A stretch of DNA of 64,000 bases from Variovorax paradoxus. Its GTDB lineage: Bacteria; Pseudomonadota; Gammaproteobacteria; Burkholderiales; Burkholderiaceae_C. The notes below the pieces were generated by a model, which was not told the origin of the DNA, ran no database searches, and saw only the letters and a program-made list of their open reading frames with translations. This document shows positions 55,517 to 64,000 of the stretch, one piece after another. Every line of letters begins with the position of its first letter. Position 1 is the first letter of the stretch. The stretch lies in assembly GCF_024734665.1 (NCBI RefSeq), contig NZ_CP102931.1, positions 5,826,001 to 5,890,000 of the forward strand, written 5' to 3'. The translations under genes and the position numbers were made by a program.

Positions 55517-57043
55517 ATGACCCCCTACATCCGACTCCACCCCGCCGATGACGTCGTCATCGCGCGCTCGCAACTGCTCGGCGGCACCGTCGTCGAAGGC
55601 GTGGCCGTGCGCGGCCTGATTCCGCCGGGCCACAAGATCGCGATGCGCGACATCGCCCAGGGCGAGCCGGTGCGGCGCTACAACCAGATCATCGGTTTCG
55701 CGAGCAAGCCCATCGCCGCCGGCGAGCACGTGCATACGCAGAACCTGAACATGGGCCCGGACAAGGGAGACTTCGAACGCGACTACGCCTTCGGCGCCGA
55801 CGTGAAGCCCGCCCCCGCGAAGCGCGAAGCCACCTTCATGGGCATCAAGCGCGCCGACGGCCGCGTGGCCACGCGCAACTACATCGGCGTGCTGACCAGC
55901 GTGAACTGCTCGGCCACGGCCGCGCGCGCCATTGCGGACCACTTCTCGCGCAAGACCAATCCGCAAGCACTCGCGGCATTTCCGAACGTGGACGGCATCG
56001 TCGCGCTCACGCACGGCACCGGCTGCGGCATGGACACGCAGGGTATGGGCATGCAGATCCTGGAGCGCACGCTCACAGGTTACGCCACGCACCCCAACTT
56101 TGCGGGCGTGCTGGTGGTCGGGCTCGGCTGCGAGGCCAACCAGATCAACGCCTGGCTCGCGACCGGCCACCTGGCCGAGGGCGAGAACTTTCGCACCTTC
56201 AACATCCAGGACACGGGCGGCACCCGCAAGACGGTCGAAAAGGGCGTGGCACTCATCAACGAGATGCTGCCGCGCGCCAACGCGGCGAAGCGCGAGCCGT
56301 GCAGCGCGGCGCACATCACCATCGGGCTGCAGTGCGGCGGCTCCGACGGCTACTCGGGCATCAGCGCCAACCCGGCGCTTGGCGCAGCGGTCGACCTGCT
56401 GGTGGCGCATGGCGGCACGGCCATCCTCAGCGAGACGCCCGAGGTGTACGGTGCCGAGCACCTGCTGACGCGCCGCGCGGTGAAGCGCGAAGTGGGCCAG
56501 AAGCTGGTGGACCGCATCAAGTGGTGGGAGCACTACACCGCCATCAATGAAGGCGAGATGAACAACAACCCCTCGCCGGGCAACAAGGCGGGCGGGCTCA
56601 CGACCATTCTCGAGAAGTCACTGGGCGCGGTGGCCAAGGGCGGCACCAGCAACCTCGAGGCGGTGTACGAATACGCAGAGCCCGTCACCGCGCATGGCTT
56701 CGTCTACATGGACACGCCGGGCTACGACCCGGTGAGCGCCACGGGCCAGGTGGCCGGCGGCGCCAACCTGATCTGCTTCACGACCGGGCGCGGCTCGGCG
56801 TATGGCTGCGCGCCCTCCCCCTCGCTCAAGCTCGCGACCAACTCCGCGCTGTGGCAGCGGCAGGAAGAAGACATGGACATCAACTGCGGCGAGATCGTGG
56901 ACGGCACGGCGTCGATCCAGGAGATGGGCCAGCGCATCTTCGAGCTGGTGCTGGCCACCGCTTCGGGCGCGCAGTCGAAGAGCGAGCAGCATGGCTACGG
57001 GCAGAACGAGTTCGTGCCGTGGCAGGTCGGCGCGGTGATGTGA
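55517..57043 (+). CDS. UxaA/GarD-family sugar-acid dehydratase
   Basis: A 508-residue altronate/galactarate dehydratase family protein. Residues about 1-100 are the SAF domain (LHPADDVVIARSQLLGGTVVEG). The catalytic part has RADGRVATRNYIGVLTSVNC, LTHGTGCGMDTQG, LGCEANQIN and GLQCGGSDGYSG, with several Cys expected to bind the metal. I chose the ATG at 55517; the open frame continues upstream through the GntR gene as a shadow. Members in related clusters dehydrate D-arabinonate, L-fuconate, L-galactonate or altronate, and the SDR/FAH neighbours fit that use; substrate specificity cannot be read directly. Confidence 0.92.
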   Translation: MTPYIRLHPADDVVIARSQLLGGTVVEGVAVRGLIPPGHKIAMRDIAQGEPVRRYNQIIGFASKPIAAGEHVHTQNLNMGPDKGDFERDYAFGADVKPAPAKREATFMGIKRADGRVATRNYIGVLTSVNCSATAARAIADHFSRKTNPQALAAFPNVDGIVALTHGTGCGMDTQGMGMQILERTLTGYATHPNFAGVLVVGLGCEANQINAWLATGHLAEGENFRTFNIQDTGGTRKTVEKGVALINEMLPRANAAKREPCSAAHITIGLQCGGSDGYSGISANPALGAAVDLLVAHGGTAILSETPEVYGAEHLLTRRAVKREVGQKLVDRIKWWEHYTAINEGEMNNNPSPGNKAGGLTTILEKSLGAVAKGGTSNLEAVYEYAEPVTAHGFVYMDTPGYDPVSATGQVAGGANLICFTTGRGSAYGCAPSPSLKLATNSALWQRQEEDMDINCGEIVDGTASIQEMGQRIFELVLATASGAQSKSEQHGYGQNEFVPWQVGAVM

Positions 57044-57073
57044 CGTGATGTGAATCCATCGGCAAGGAACGAC

Positions 57074-58006
57074 ATGGCCAACCTCCCCTTCGGCTTTCTC
57101 GAGGGCACCGGCTTCGAGCACCGAGACCCTCGCTTCAAGTCTTGCATTCCCGGCCCCGAACGCGTGCAGCGGCTGTGGACCGGCGCGCGCTGGTGCGAAG
57201 GCCCCGCCTGGTTTGCGGCGCACCGCACGCTGGTGTGGTCGGACATTCCGAACAACCGCATGCTGCGCTACGACGAGGTCAACAGCACGGTCGGCGTGTT
57301 CCGCGAGCCGTCGAACAACACGAACGGCAACACGGTCGACCGCCAGGGCCGGCTCGTGAGCTGCGAGCACCTCACGCGACGCGTGACGCGCACCGAGCAT
57401 GACGGCACGATCACCGTGCTGGCCTCGCAATGGCAGGGCAAGCGGCTCAATTCGCCAAACGACGTGGTCGTGCATTCGGACGGGGCCGTGTGGTTCACCG
57501 ACCCGAGCTACGGCATCCTCTCCGACTACGAAGGTCTGAAGGCAGACAGCGAGATCGGTGCCTGCCATGTCTATCGCATCGACCCGGCGAGCGGCGAGGT
57601 CGAACGCATGGCCGACGATTTCGTGAAGCCCAACGGCCTGGCGTTCTCGCCCGACGAATCGACGCTGTACATCGCCGACACGGGTGCGAGCCACGCGGCG
57701 GACGGGCCGCGGCACATCCGCCGCTTCAGTGTCGGCCCCTATGCCAGGAGACTTGACGGCGGCGAGGTATTCGCCGAGTGCACCAACGGACTGTTCGACG
57801 GCTTCCGGCTCGACACCGAAGGCCGCATCTGGACCAGCGCGCTCGACGGCGTGCACGCCTACCACCCCGACGGCACGCTGCTCGGCAAGATCCTGATCCC
57901 CGAGCGCGTGGCCAACGTCTGCTTCGGCGGGCCCAAGCTCAACCGCCTTTTCATCTGCGCGACCACGTCGCTCTATGCCATCACGCTGAACGCGAAGGGA
58001 GTCTGA
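57074..58006 (+). CDS. SMP-30/gluconolactonase family lactonase
   Basis: A 310-residue beta-propeller lactonase. Typical sequence: GARWCEGPAWFAAHRTLVWSD (metal-binding Glu), GNTVDRQGRLVSCEH, LNSPNDVVVHSDGAVWFTDPS (Asn and Asp metal ligands), and ANVCFGGPKLNRLFICAT. It should open a sugar lactone to the free acid, the step before dehydration by the preceding gene product. The ATG at 57074 follows AAGGAA and is 30 bp after the dehydratase stop; an earlier in-frame ATG at 57050 lacks an RBS. Confidence 0.92.
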   Translation: MANLPFGFLEGTGFEHRDPRFKSCIPGPERVQRLWTGARWCEGPAWFAAHRTLVWSDIPNNRMLRYDEVNSTVGVFREPSNNTNGNTVDRQGRLVSCEHLTRRVTRTEHDGTITVLASQWQGKRLNSPNDVVVHSDGAVWFTDPSYGILSDYEGLKADSEIGACHVYRIDPASGEVERMADDFVKPNGLAFSPDESTLYIADTGASHAADGPRHIRRFSVGPYARRLDGGEVFAECTNGLFDGFRLDTEGRIWTSALDGVHAYHPDGTLLGKILIPERVANVCFGGPKLNRLFICATTSLYAITLNAKGV

Positions 58007-58009
58007 TCC

Positions 58010-59068
58010 ATGTCCAGAACACTGGAGGCCAACGGCCTGCAAGCCACCGTTGCCCGCATCCTCGAGGCCGCGGGCAGTTCGCCGGCCGAAGCGCAACAGG
58101 TGGCTGCCAACCTCGTGCTGGCGAACCTGAGCGGCCATGATTCGCACGGCGTGGGCATGTTGCCGCGCTACGTCGATGCAGTGGCCGAGGGCGGGCTGAA
58201 GCCGAATGCTGCCGTGCGCGTCAACCTCGACATCGGCACGCTGATGGGCCTGGACGGCCAGCACGGCTATGGGCAGATCGTCGGCGTGCAAGCGATGGAG
58301 CTCGGCATTGCGCGGGCGAAGCAGCACGGCAGCTGCATCTTCACGCTCTCGCACGCGCACCACCTGGGGCGCATCGGGCACTTCGCGGAAATGGCGACGG
58401 CCCAGGGGCTGGTGACCATGCACTTCGTCAACGTGCTGTCGCGCCCAGTGGTCGCGCCCTGGGGCGGCGGCGACGGGCGCTTTGGCACCAACCCGTGCTG
58501 CATCGGCATTCCACTGGCTGGCGCCGAACCCTTCGTGCTCGACTACGCAACCAGCCGCGTGGCACAGGGAAAGATGCGCGTGGCGCACAACAAGGGCGAG
58601 CGCGTGCCCGACGGCTACCTCATCGACGAGAACGGCGCGCCGACCAACGACCCGGGCGTGGTGGTGGTGCCGCAGGGCAACGGGCTCTTCGGCGCGCTCA
58701 TGACTTTCGGTGAGCACAAGGGCTACGGGATGGCGGTGGCGTGCGAGCTGCTCGGCGGTGCGCTCACTGGCGGTGGCACGTGGCACCGGCCGGCGGACAC
58801 GGCGCGCACGGTGTTGAACGGCATGCTGACTGTGCTGATCGACCCGGCGCGTCTGGGCACGCAGAAGTCCTTCGACGAAGAGGCGCGGGAGTTCGTCGAC
58901 TGGCTGCGGCAGAGCCCGCCGATGCAAGGCTTCGACGAAGTGCAGATTGCCGGCGAACCGGAGCGCAAGGCGCGCGCGGCACGGCGCAAGGACGGGATCT
59001 GGGTGGACGACGCGACGTGGGGAGAAATCGTCGCGGCGGGAGCCAAGGTAGGCGTGGCCGTCGCGTAG
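58010..59068 (+). CDS. Malate/L-lactate dehydrogenase family oxidoreductase
   Basis: A 352-residue member of the malate/lactate/sulfolactate dehydrogenase (LDH2) family, an NAD(P) fold unrelated to Rossmann lactate dehydrogenases. Motifs: HDSHGVGMLPRYVDAV near residue 50, HGYGQIVGVQAMELGI, AHHLGRIGHFAEMA and GGDGRFGTNPCCIGIPLAG. It starts 3 bp after the lactonase stop. In a 6-deoxy-sugar route it could oxidise the lactate released by the FAH protein; in a pentose route the equivalent product is glycolate. The exact role is inferred from position. Confidence 0.9.
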   Translation: MSRTLEANGLQATVARILEAAGSSPAEAQQVAANLVLANLSGHDSHGVGMLPRYVDAVAEGGLKPNAAVRVNLDIGTLMGLDGQHGYGQIVGVQAMELGIARAKQHGSCIFTLSHAHHLGRIGHFAEMATAQGLVTMHFVNVLSRPVVAPWGGGDGRFGTNPCCIGIPLAGAEPFVLDYATSRVAQGKMRVAHNKGERVPDGYLIDENGAPTNDPGVVVVPQGNGLFGALMTFGEHKGYGMAVACELLGGALTGGGTWHRPADTARTVLNGMLTVLIDPARLGTQKSFDEEAREFVDWLRQSPPMQGFDEVQIAGEPERKARAARRKDGIWVDDATWGEIVAAGAKVGVAVA

Positions 59069-59085
59069 GGCTTTGGCGCTGATAG

Positions 59086-59973
59086 CTATCGGCGGGCACT
59101 TCGCGACTTCTGGCTCAGCACCAGCGCGATGCCTCCCAGAATTGCCACCGAAGCAGCCGCCAGCCGCGGCGTGATCGCCTCCGACAGGAACAGCACGCCG
59201 CCGAACGCGGCCAGCAGCGGCACCGACAGCTGCACGGTGGCCGCGCGCATGGCCGAAAGGCGGCTCAGCGCCGCATACCAGACCACGTAGCCGAGGCCCG
59301 AAGTCAACGCGCCGGAAGCCACGGCAAGCACAAGGCCGGTCGCGTCCACGCGAGCGCTGGCAGCAAACACCAGGCTCAACGCCAAGGCAAGCGGTACGGC
59401 CCGCGTGAAGTTGCGTGCCGTGGCGGCCAGCGGGTCAGCCACCCCACGGCCACGCAAGGAATACACGCCCCACGCCACACCCGCGATCGCCATCAGCACG
59501 GCGCCGAGAAGCGGCGGCGCGGCGATGCCAGGAGACACCAGGTAGACGAGTCCGCTCGCCGCCAGGACGAAGCCGAACCACGCGAGAGCCCCGAAGCGCT
59601 CGCCGCCGGAGCGCAAGCCCACGCCGAACATCGTCAGCTGGACCGCGCTGAACAGGATCAGCGCGCCCGTGCCTGCGGGCAGGCTGAGGTAGGCGAAGGA
59701 AAAGAACGCGACATAGCCGAACAGCATGACGGCGGCCAGCCAGTCGACGCGGGCGGACGTGGCCGACGGCTGCGCCCTGAACCGCACGATGAGCCCCAGC
59801 ATGAGCGCTCCCGCCACGAGCCTGACGCTGCCGAAGCTCGCTGCATCAATGCCTTTGTGCTGCAGCGCGAGCCGGCACAGCAGCGAATTGGCCGCGAACG
59901 CGAGCATGGCCACCGCCGTGAGGAGGATCGTCTGCAGCGTGGGCTGCCGGGTGTCGCGCGCGTCATCGGGCAT
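59086..59973 (-). CDS. EamA/DMT-family membrane exporter
   Basis: A 295-residue, ten-helix transporter of the drug/metabolite type. Two repeats are visible: ILLTAVAMLAFAANSLLCRL opens the first, and LLGAVLMAIAGVAWGVYSLRG the second. I chose the ATG at 59973 because GGAGGG precedes it directly; in-frame starts upstream (60003, 60030) add non-membrane residues. Convergent with the malate/lactate-dehydrogenase-like gene. Substrate unknown. Confidence 0.9.
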   Translation of the reverse strand: MPDDARDTRQPTLQTILLTAVAMLAFAANSLLCRLALQHKGIDAASFGSVRLVAGALMLGLIVRFRAQPSATSARVDWLAAVMLFGYVAFFSFAYLSLPAGTGALILFSAVQLTMFGVGLRSGGERFGALAWFGFVLAASGLVYLVSPGIAAPPLLGAVLMAIAGVAWGVYSLRGRGVADPLAATARNFTRAVPLALALSLVFAASARVDATGLVLAVASGALTSGLGYVVWYAALSRLSAMRAATVQLSVPLLAAFGGVLFLSEAITPRLAAASVAILGGIALVLSQKSRSARR

Positions 59974-60105
59974 GCGCCCTCCGTCGAGGAACTGCGCAAA
60001 CATTGGCTTGCCACCGAGGCCCGGCGGCAAGGGGCGAGTTGATGCTACCCCGCTCGAAGACTCAAGGCGAGCCGGTCGACGCCCCCCGGAAGGGGCGAGG
60101 ACGAA

Positions 60106-60756
60106 TCAAACGATCAAGGCGATCGTGGCTTCGAGGTGTTCGGAAGGCGCGCGGCGGAAACCCGAGCGCGCAAAGCGCTGCAGCTGGCCCACCACGAAGG
60201 CCGTGAGCGCCGCTGCGCGCACCTGGGCGTCGACGCTGGGCGTGGCCGAGCCGTCGGCCGCGGCGGCCCCACGCAGCACCTGGCGCAGCGTGGCTTCGAT
60301 CTTGTCGAAGAACTGGTTCATACGCTGCTGCAGGCGTTCGTTTTCGTAGACCAGCGCGTCGCCCACCATGACGCGGGTCATGCCGGGGTTGCGCTCGGCG
60401 AACTGGACCAGCAGCGTGAGGATCTTGGCGGCCTGCTGGGCACCGGTGGCGCCCTCGCGCTCGAGGATCTGGTTGACCAGCGTGAAGACGCTCTGCTCGA
60501 TGAAATCGATCAGGCCCTCGAACATCTGGGCCTTGCTGGCGAAATGGCGATAAAGCGCGGCCTCGCTCACTTCGAGCCGGGCGGCCAGCGCGGCGGTGGT
60601 GACCCGCTCGGCACCGGGCTGCTCGAGCATGGCGGCGAGCGCCTGCAGGATCTGCACGCGCCGCTCACCCGGCTTCGGGCGCTTGCGCGCCGGGGGAGTG
60701 AGCGTGTCCGCGGGGGTCTCTACGCCGGAAGCACTGGTCGTCTCTTCGTTCTGCAT
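60106..60756 (-). CDS. slmA: Nucleoid occlusion factor SlmA (TetR fold)
   Basis: A 216-residue TetR-fold protein. After a disordered N-terminal tail, the HTH is PGERRVQILQALAAMLEQP and VTTAALAARLEVSEAALYRHFASKAQMFEGLIDFIEQSVF (about 35-85), the SlmA signature. SlmA binds specific chromosomal sites and blocks FtsZ rings over the nucleoid. Downstream of argB by 65 bp on the same strand, an arrangement seen in beta-proteobacteria. Start placed at 60756; a longer frame to 60795 is possible. Confidence 0.9.
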   Translation of the reverse strand: MQNEETTSASGVETPADTLTPPARKRPKPGERRVQILQALAAMLEQPGAERVTTAALAARLEVSEAALYRHFASKAQMFEGLIDFIEQSVFTLVNQILEREGATGAQQAAKILTLLVQFAERNPGMTRVMVGDALVYENERLQQRMNQFFDKIEATLRQVLRGAAAADGSATPSVDAQVRAAALTAFVVGQLQRFARSGFRRAPSEHLEATIALIV

Positions 60757-60821
60757 GGGAGCGCGTGCAAAGATGTAATCAATTGATTCTCGCACAGCGC
60801 AGTGAGCACGCGCCCACCCGT

Positions 60822-61715
60822 TCAGCGGGCGCGGATCATCGTCCCGTAGGCCTGGTCGGTCAGGATCTCCAGCAGCATCGCGTGCGGCACCCGGCCGTCG
60901 ATGATGTGCACCGCATTCACGCCGCTCTTGGCCGCGTCGAGCGCGCCTTCGATCTTGGGCAGCATGCCGCCTGAGATGGTGCCGTCGGCGAACAGGTCAT
61001 CGATTTCTCGCGCGCTCAGGTTGGTGAGCAGCTTGCCGTTCTTGTCGAGCACGCCGGGCGTGTTGGTCAGGAGCATGAGCTTCTCGGCCTTGAGCACGGT
61101 GGCCAGCTTGCCAGCCACGACGTCGGCGTTGATGTTGTAGCTTTCGTTGTCCTCGCCGAAGCCGATGGGGCTTACGACGGGGATGAAGGCGTCGTCCTGC
61201 AGCGCCTTCACCACGCTGGGGTCGATGGAGACGATGTCGCCGACCTGGCCCACGTCATGGTGCACGTTGGGATCGGCGCGGTCGGCCAGCTTGAGCTTCT
61301 GCGCGCGGATCAGGCCGCCGTCGCGCCCCGTGAGGCCCACCGCCTTGCCGCCGGCCTGGTTGATCAGGCCCACGATGTCCTGCTGCACCTCACCGGCCAG
61401 CACCCATTCGACGACCTCCATGGTCTCGGCGTCGGTAACGCGCATGCCCTGGATGAAACTGCCCTTTTTGCCCAGGCGATTGAGCGCCGCCTCGATCTGC
61501 GGACCGCCGCCGTGCACCACCACCGGGTTCATGCCAACCAGCTTGAGCAGCACCACGTCTTCGGCAAAGTCGGCCTGCAGCGCCGGATCGGTCATGGCAT
61601 TGCCGCCGTACTTGATGACGATGGTCTTGCCGTGGAACTTGCGGATGTACGGCAACGCCTGGGCCAGGATCTCGGCCTTGTCGCGCGGGGGGATGTTGAG
61701 GACGGGGTCGGTCAT
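60822..61715 (-). CDS. argB: Acetylglutamate kinase
   Basis: A 297-residue amino-acid kinase. The phosphate-binding lysine is in [17 protein letters not shown] (about 33-49), the N-acetylglutamate site in [19 protein letters not shown] with [10 protein letters not shown], and the C-terminus [21 protein letters not shown]. It catalyses the second step of arginine biosynthesis, phosphorylating N-acetyl-L-glutamate. Located between the WecA-like gene and slmA, both on the minus strand. Confidence 0.96.
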   Translation of the reverse strand: MTDPVLNIPPRDKAEILAQALPYIRKFHGKTIVIKYGGNAMTDPALQADFAEDVVLLKLVGMNPVVVHGGGPQIEAALNRLGKKGSFIQGMRVTDAETMEVVEWVLAGEVQQDIVGLINQAGGKAVGLTGRDGGLIRAQKLKLADRADPNVHHDVGQVGDIVSIDPSVVKALQDDAFIPVVSPIGFGEDNESYNINADVVAGKLATVLKAEKLMLLTNTPGVLDKNGKLLTNLSAREIDDLFADGTISGGMLPKIEGALDAAKSGVNAVHIIDGRVPHAMLLEILTDQAYGTMIRAR

Positions 61716-61771
61716 GGGCGGTCAGGCTCCAAAGCGAAGGACAGGGGAAATTCTCGCAAAGAAAGATGTCG

Positions 61772-62869
61772 TCAGGGGCGCAACCAGCGGGGCACCTTGA
61801 AGCGCACGATCATCAGGTATGCACCCACATAGGTGGTGACGAACAGCAGGCAGAAGAACATCAGCACGATCGTGTTGTTCCAGAACAGCACGGCCGGCAC
61901 CACCGACAGCGCGGCAAACATCCAGAGGTACGGCGAGGTGCGGTTGTTGCGCGCCAGCAATTGCCGGGCCTCGTCGTCCGCGAAAGCCACGCGCACGATG
62001 CGGCGGAAGATCAGCTGGTGGAAATGCAGCGCATCGGCCGTGCCGGGCGACTGGCCACGCGCCAGCTTGCGGTAGATGGAGAACAGCGTTTCCCACACCG
62101 GGTAGATCAGCAGCAGCATCGGGAACCAGGGCGACACCACGCGGTGCCGCTGCACCAGCGTCACGCAGGCCACGGCAATCACCATGCCCCAGACGTAGGC
62201 CCCGCCGTCGCCGGCGAAGATCTTGCCGCGCGGGTAGTTCCAGACCAGGAAGCCGAAGGTGGCACCGACCAGGCAGATCACCATGGCCGCCAGTTGCCGG
62301 TCGCCCACCTGCAGCGCCACGTGGGAAATGGCCAGGCAGACCAGCACGGCGACCGTGCCCGCGAGCCCGTTGTAGCCGTCGATGATGTTGAAGGCATGCG
62401 GCAGGCCGCCGATGGCCAGGGCTGCGAACAGCACGGTGGCATAGGGAATCATCGCCAGCCAGCCGTCGACCGTCTCGAAGCCGGTGCGCGCCACGCCCAG
62501 CCCCAGCAGCCAGCACACGAGCAGCGCCGAGCCGATGGTGAGCCCCAGCCGGTAGCGCACCTTCACGTTCTGGGTGACGTCTTCGACAATGCCGCCCAGC
62601 ACCGCCGGCGCGATGCACAGCAGCGTGAGCATCGAGGTCTTGACCGGCCACGACACGTTGAACGGATCGGTGCCGGTGATGCCGGCGGCCAGCCAGGCCA
62701 CCCCCATGCCAAGCAGGATGCCCGCACCGCCCAGGCGCGGCACGTGGCCTTTGTGGAAGCGCTGGGGCATATCGGCGCCATAGAGGCGGGCATGCCTGCG
62801 CGCGCGGCGCATGAACAGCTGAACCGAGAAGGCAGCGACGAAGAAACTGATGACGATCAGAGCAATCAT
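61772..62869 (-). CDS. WecA/MraY-family undecaprenyl-phosphate sugar-1-phosphate transferase
   Basis: A 365-residue polytopic membrane enzyme with about ten helices. The cytosolic-loop motif HVPRLGGAGILLG begins the fold. Catalytic acidic residues are in HAFNIIDGYNGLAG and KIFAGDGGAYVWG, and the His motif is ADALHFHQLIFRRI. It should attach a GlcNAc- or other HexNAc-1-phosphate to undecaprenyl phosphate at the start of O-antigen or exopolysaccharide synthesis. Divergent by 45 bp from the glycosyltransferase at 62915. Confidence 0.92.
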   Translation of the reverse strand: MIALIVISFFVAAFSVQLFMRRARRHARLYGADMPQRFHKGHVPRLGGAGILLGMGVAWLAAGITGTDPFNVSWPVKTSMLTLLCIAPAVLGGIVEDVTQNVKVRYRLGLTIGSALLVCWLLGLGVARTGFETVDGWLAMIPYATVLFAALAIGGLPHAFNIIDGYNGLAGTVAVLVCLAISHVALQVGDRQLAAMVICLVGATFGFLVWNYPRGKIFAGDGGAYVWGMVIAVACVTLVQRHRVVSPWFPMLLLIYPVWETLFSIYRKLARGQSPGTADALHFHQLIFRRIVRVAFADDEARQLLARNNRTSPYLWMFAALSVVPAVLFWNNTIVLMFFCLLFVTTYVGAYLMIVRFKVPRWLRP

Positions 62870-62914
62870 GTGTGGGGGTTGGGGAACCCTAGAATTCCCG
62901 AGCGAAATTAGACC

Positions 62915-63661
62915 ATGCCCACGCCCCCCTCCCCCCGCCCCCCGATCACCATTTCAATCGTGAGCCACGGCCAGCTCGCGCTGGTGCTGCCGCTGCTCGA
63001 GCAGCTGGACCGGCACAGCCGCGAAGTCATCGACAAGGTTTTGCTCACATTGAACATTCCCGAGCCCGATGTGCTCGCTGGCCGCAACTGGGGCTTCGAG
63101 GTAGAGCGGATCGAGAACGCGAGCCCCAAGGGCTTCGGTGCCAATCACAACCAGGCCTTCGAGCGCTGCGGCACGCCGTGGTTCCTGGTGCTCAACCCGG
63201 ACATCCGCTTCGACAGCGACGTGCTGACGCCGCTGCTCGCGCAGGCCGCGGCCGACGCCGGGCTGCTCACGCCGCGCATCCTGGAGCCCGGCAAGGCCGA
63301 GCCGGAGCCGCACCGGGCGATGCTCACGCCACTTGAAATCGTAGGAAGAAAGAAGCCCGGCTATGTGCGGCCGACGGTGCCGGCGTGGATTCCGGGGCTG
63401 TTCATGCTGTTTCGCAGCGAGGTCTACCGGCAGCTCGGGGGCTTCGACGAGAAATTCTTCATGTACGGCGAAGACTTCGACATCTGCGCCCGCACCCGGC
63501 TCGCGGGCTGGAAGCTGCAGGTCGGCGAAGACCTGGTCGCCCGGCACGACGCGCAACGAGAAAGCCACCGGAGCAAGAAATACCTGTACTGGCACGTGAC
63601 CAGCCTGCTGAAGGTGTGGCTGTCGGGGTCGTTCTGGCGGTACTGGCGGCTTCGCAGCTGA
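62915..63661 (+). CDS. Family 2 glycosyltransferase (rhamnosyltransferase-like)
   Basis: A 248-residue GT2 enzyme. Opening ITISIVSHGQLALVLPLLEQL, KGFGANHNQAFE, the DXD-like WFLVLNPDIRFDS, and the acceptor-site segment FFMYGEDFDICARTRLAGWKL are typical of WbbL-like transferases. It is shorter than many (about 290) and starts with a Pro-rich stretch whose true start is uncertain. Likely adds a sugar to a lipid-linked glycan, next to the WecA-like enzyme that starts it. Confidence 0.9.
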   Translation: MPTPPSPRPPITISIVSHGQLALVLPLLEQLDRHSREVIDKVLLTLNIPEPDVLAGRNWGFEVERIENASPKGFGANHNQAFERCGTPWFLVLNPDIRFDSDVLTPLLAQAAADAGLLTPRILEPGKAEPEPHRAMLTPLEIVGRKKPGYVRPTVPAWIPGLFMLFRSEVYRQLGGFDEKFFMYGEDFDICARTRLAGWKLQVGEDLVARHDAQRESHRSKKYLYWHVTSLLKVWLSGSFWRYWRLRS

Positions 63662-63662
63662 C

Positions 63663-64000
63663 TCAGCCGCGTTCGAGCAAGTCCTGCGCGATGGCGTGCC
63701 CGCCGCGGCCGAACCGCGCATAGCGGCCACGCGCCGCCTCGATCAGGATCGGCAGCAGACGCAGGGGGCGCGCCGCCGGAAGCTCGGCCCGGAACCGCTG
63801 GTGCGCGACCTTGGCGCGCTGCGCCTCCAGTAAAGCAGCCGGCACCCGGGCGCCGAGCTGCTGCAGGCGCTGCAGCAGCGCTTCGGCCCGGCGCAGCCGC
63901 GCTACGTGCTTGTCGCCGCGCTCGGCAAAGGCCTTGGCCATCTTCTCGGACAGCGAGAGCCGCCGTGCGCCGATCTGGTTGCTGGCGTGCTGGCGGTAGT
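63663..64000 (-). CDS. Family 2 glycosyltransferase, C-terminal fragment (runs off window)
   Basis: Only the last 112 codons are in the window, ending at the stop 63663-63665; the 5' part lies to the right. The visible start of the piece reads YRQHASNQIGARR, a motif common just after the catalytic core of GT2 enzymes in rhamnan/O-antigen synthesis, followed by a helical region. Family assignment from this motif and from the two neighbouring glycan genes, so moderate certainty. Convergent with the GT2 gene at 62915. Confidence 0.6.
   Translation of the reverse strand, partial: YRQHASNQIGARRLSLSEKMAKAFAERGDKHVARLRRAEALLQRLQQLGARVPAALLEAQRAKVAHQRFRAELPAARPLRLLPILIEAARGRYARFGRGGHAIAQDLLERG

Overview
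The window is GC-rich betaproteobacterial chromosome, most likely Comamonadaceae and probably Variovorax or a close relative. This is inferred from codon use, the stacked CoA-ester catabolic operons, orphan Bug-type periplasmic binding proteins, a TRAP transporter and many LysR/AraC/GntR/TetR regulators. I see no rRNA, tRNA, CRISPR array, prophage or insertion sequence.

Layout. (1) 1-15519: a LysR gene cut by the left edge, divergent from a 12-gene operon holding a complete beta-oxidation route (CoA ligase, CoA transferase, two-subunit acyl-CoA dehydrogenase, enoyl-CoA hydratase, bifunctional hydratase/dehydrogenase, thiolase), two Bug binding proteins, electron transfer flavoprotein and a nitronate-monooxygenase-like flavoprotein. 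The gene set resembles pimelate/dicarboxylate (pim-type) operons. (2) 15520-19138: a compositionally distinct stretch with a short hypothetical gene, a stand-alone coiled-coil ATPase that is a plausible defence gene, and the first copy of a structured repeat. (3) 19139-26296: a TRAP transporter, a GlxA-type regulator divergent from a dienelactone-hydrolase-like protein, an exported nucleoside hydrolase and a methyltransferase. (4) 26468-32468: glutamate/aspartate ABC transporter, aspartase and a LysR gene, with several RNA hairpins including an intrinsic terminator inside the aspartase leader. (5) 32530-38535: amidase, 2-hydroxyacid dehydrogenase, Atm1-like ABC exporter, YciA-type thioesterase and an orphan amino-acid-type binding protein.

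(6) 38572-49526: a second fatty-acid module on the minus strand (TetR regulator, long acyl-CoA dehydrogenase, a multifunctional protein with the opposite domain order to the first one, thiolase, hydrolase, thioesterase, an SDR lacking the catalytic Tyr, isomerase, enoyl-CoA hydratase). Two more copies of the structured repeat interrupt it at 40.0-40.25 kb. (7) 49639-59068: a LysR/SDR pair, then a divergent sugar-acid cluster (two SDRs, FAH hydrolase and AraC on one side; GntR, UxaA-family dehydratase, SMP-30 lactonase and malate/lactate dehydrogenase on the other). It fits a non-phosphorylative route for L-fucose, D-arabinose or a related sugar. (8) 59086-64000: EamA exporter, slmA, argB, a WecA/MraY-type transferase and two GT2 glycosyltransferases, the second cut by the right edge.

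The most unusual signals are the three-copy structured repeat, whose stems differ in sequence but keep pairing (mostly through G-U pairs in one orientation), the isolated ATPase with an altered Walker A, and the terminator hairpin lying 17 nt upstream of the aspartase start.
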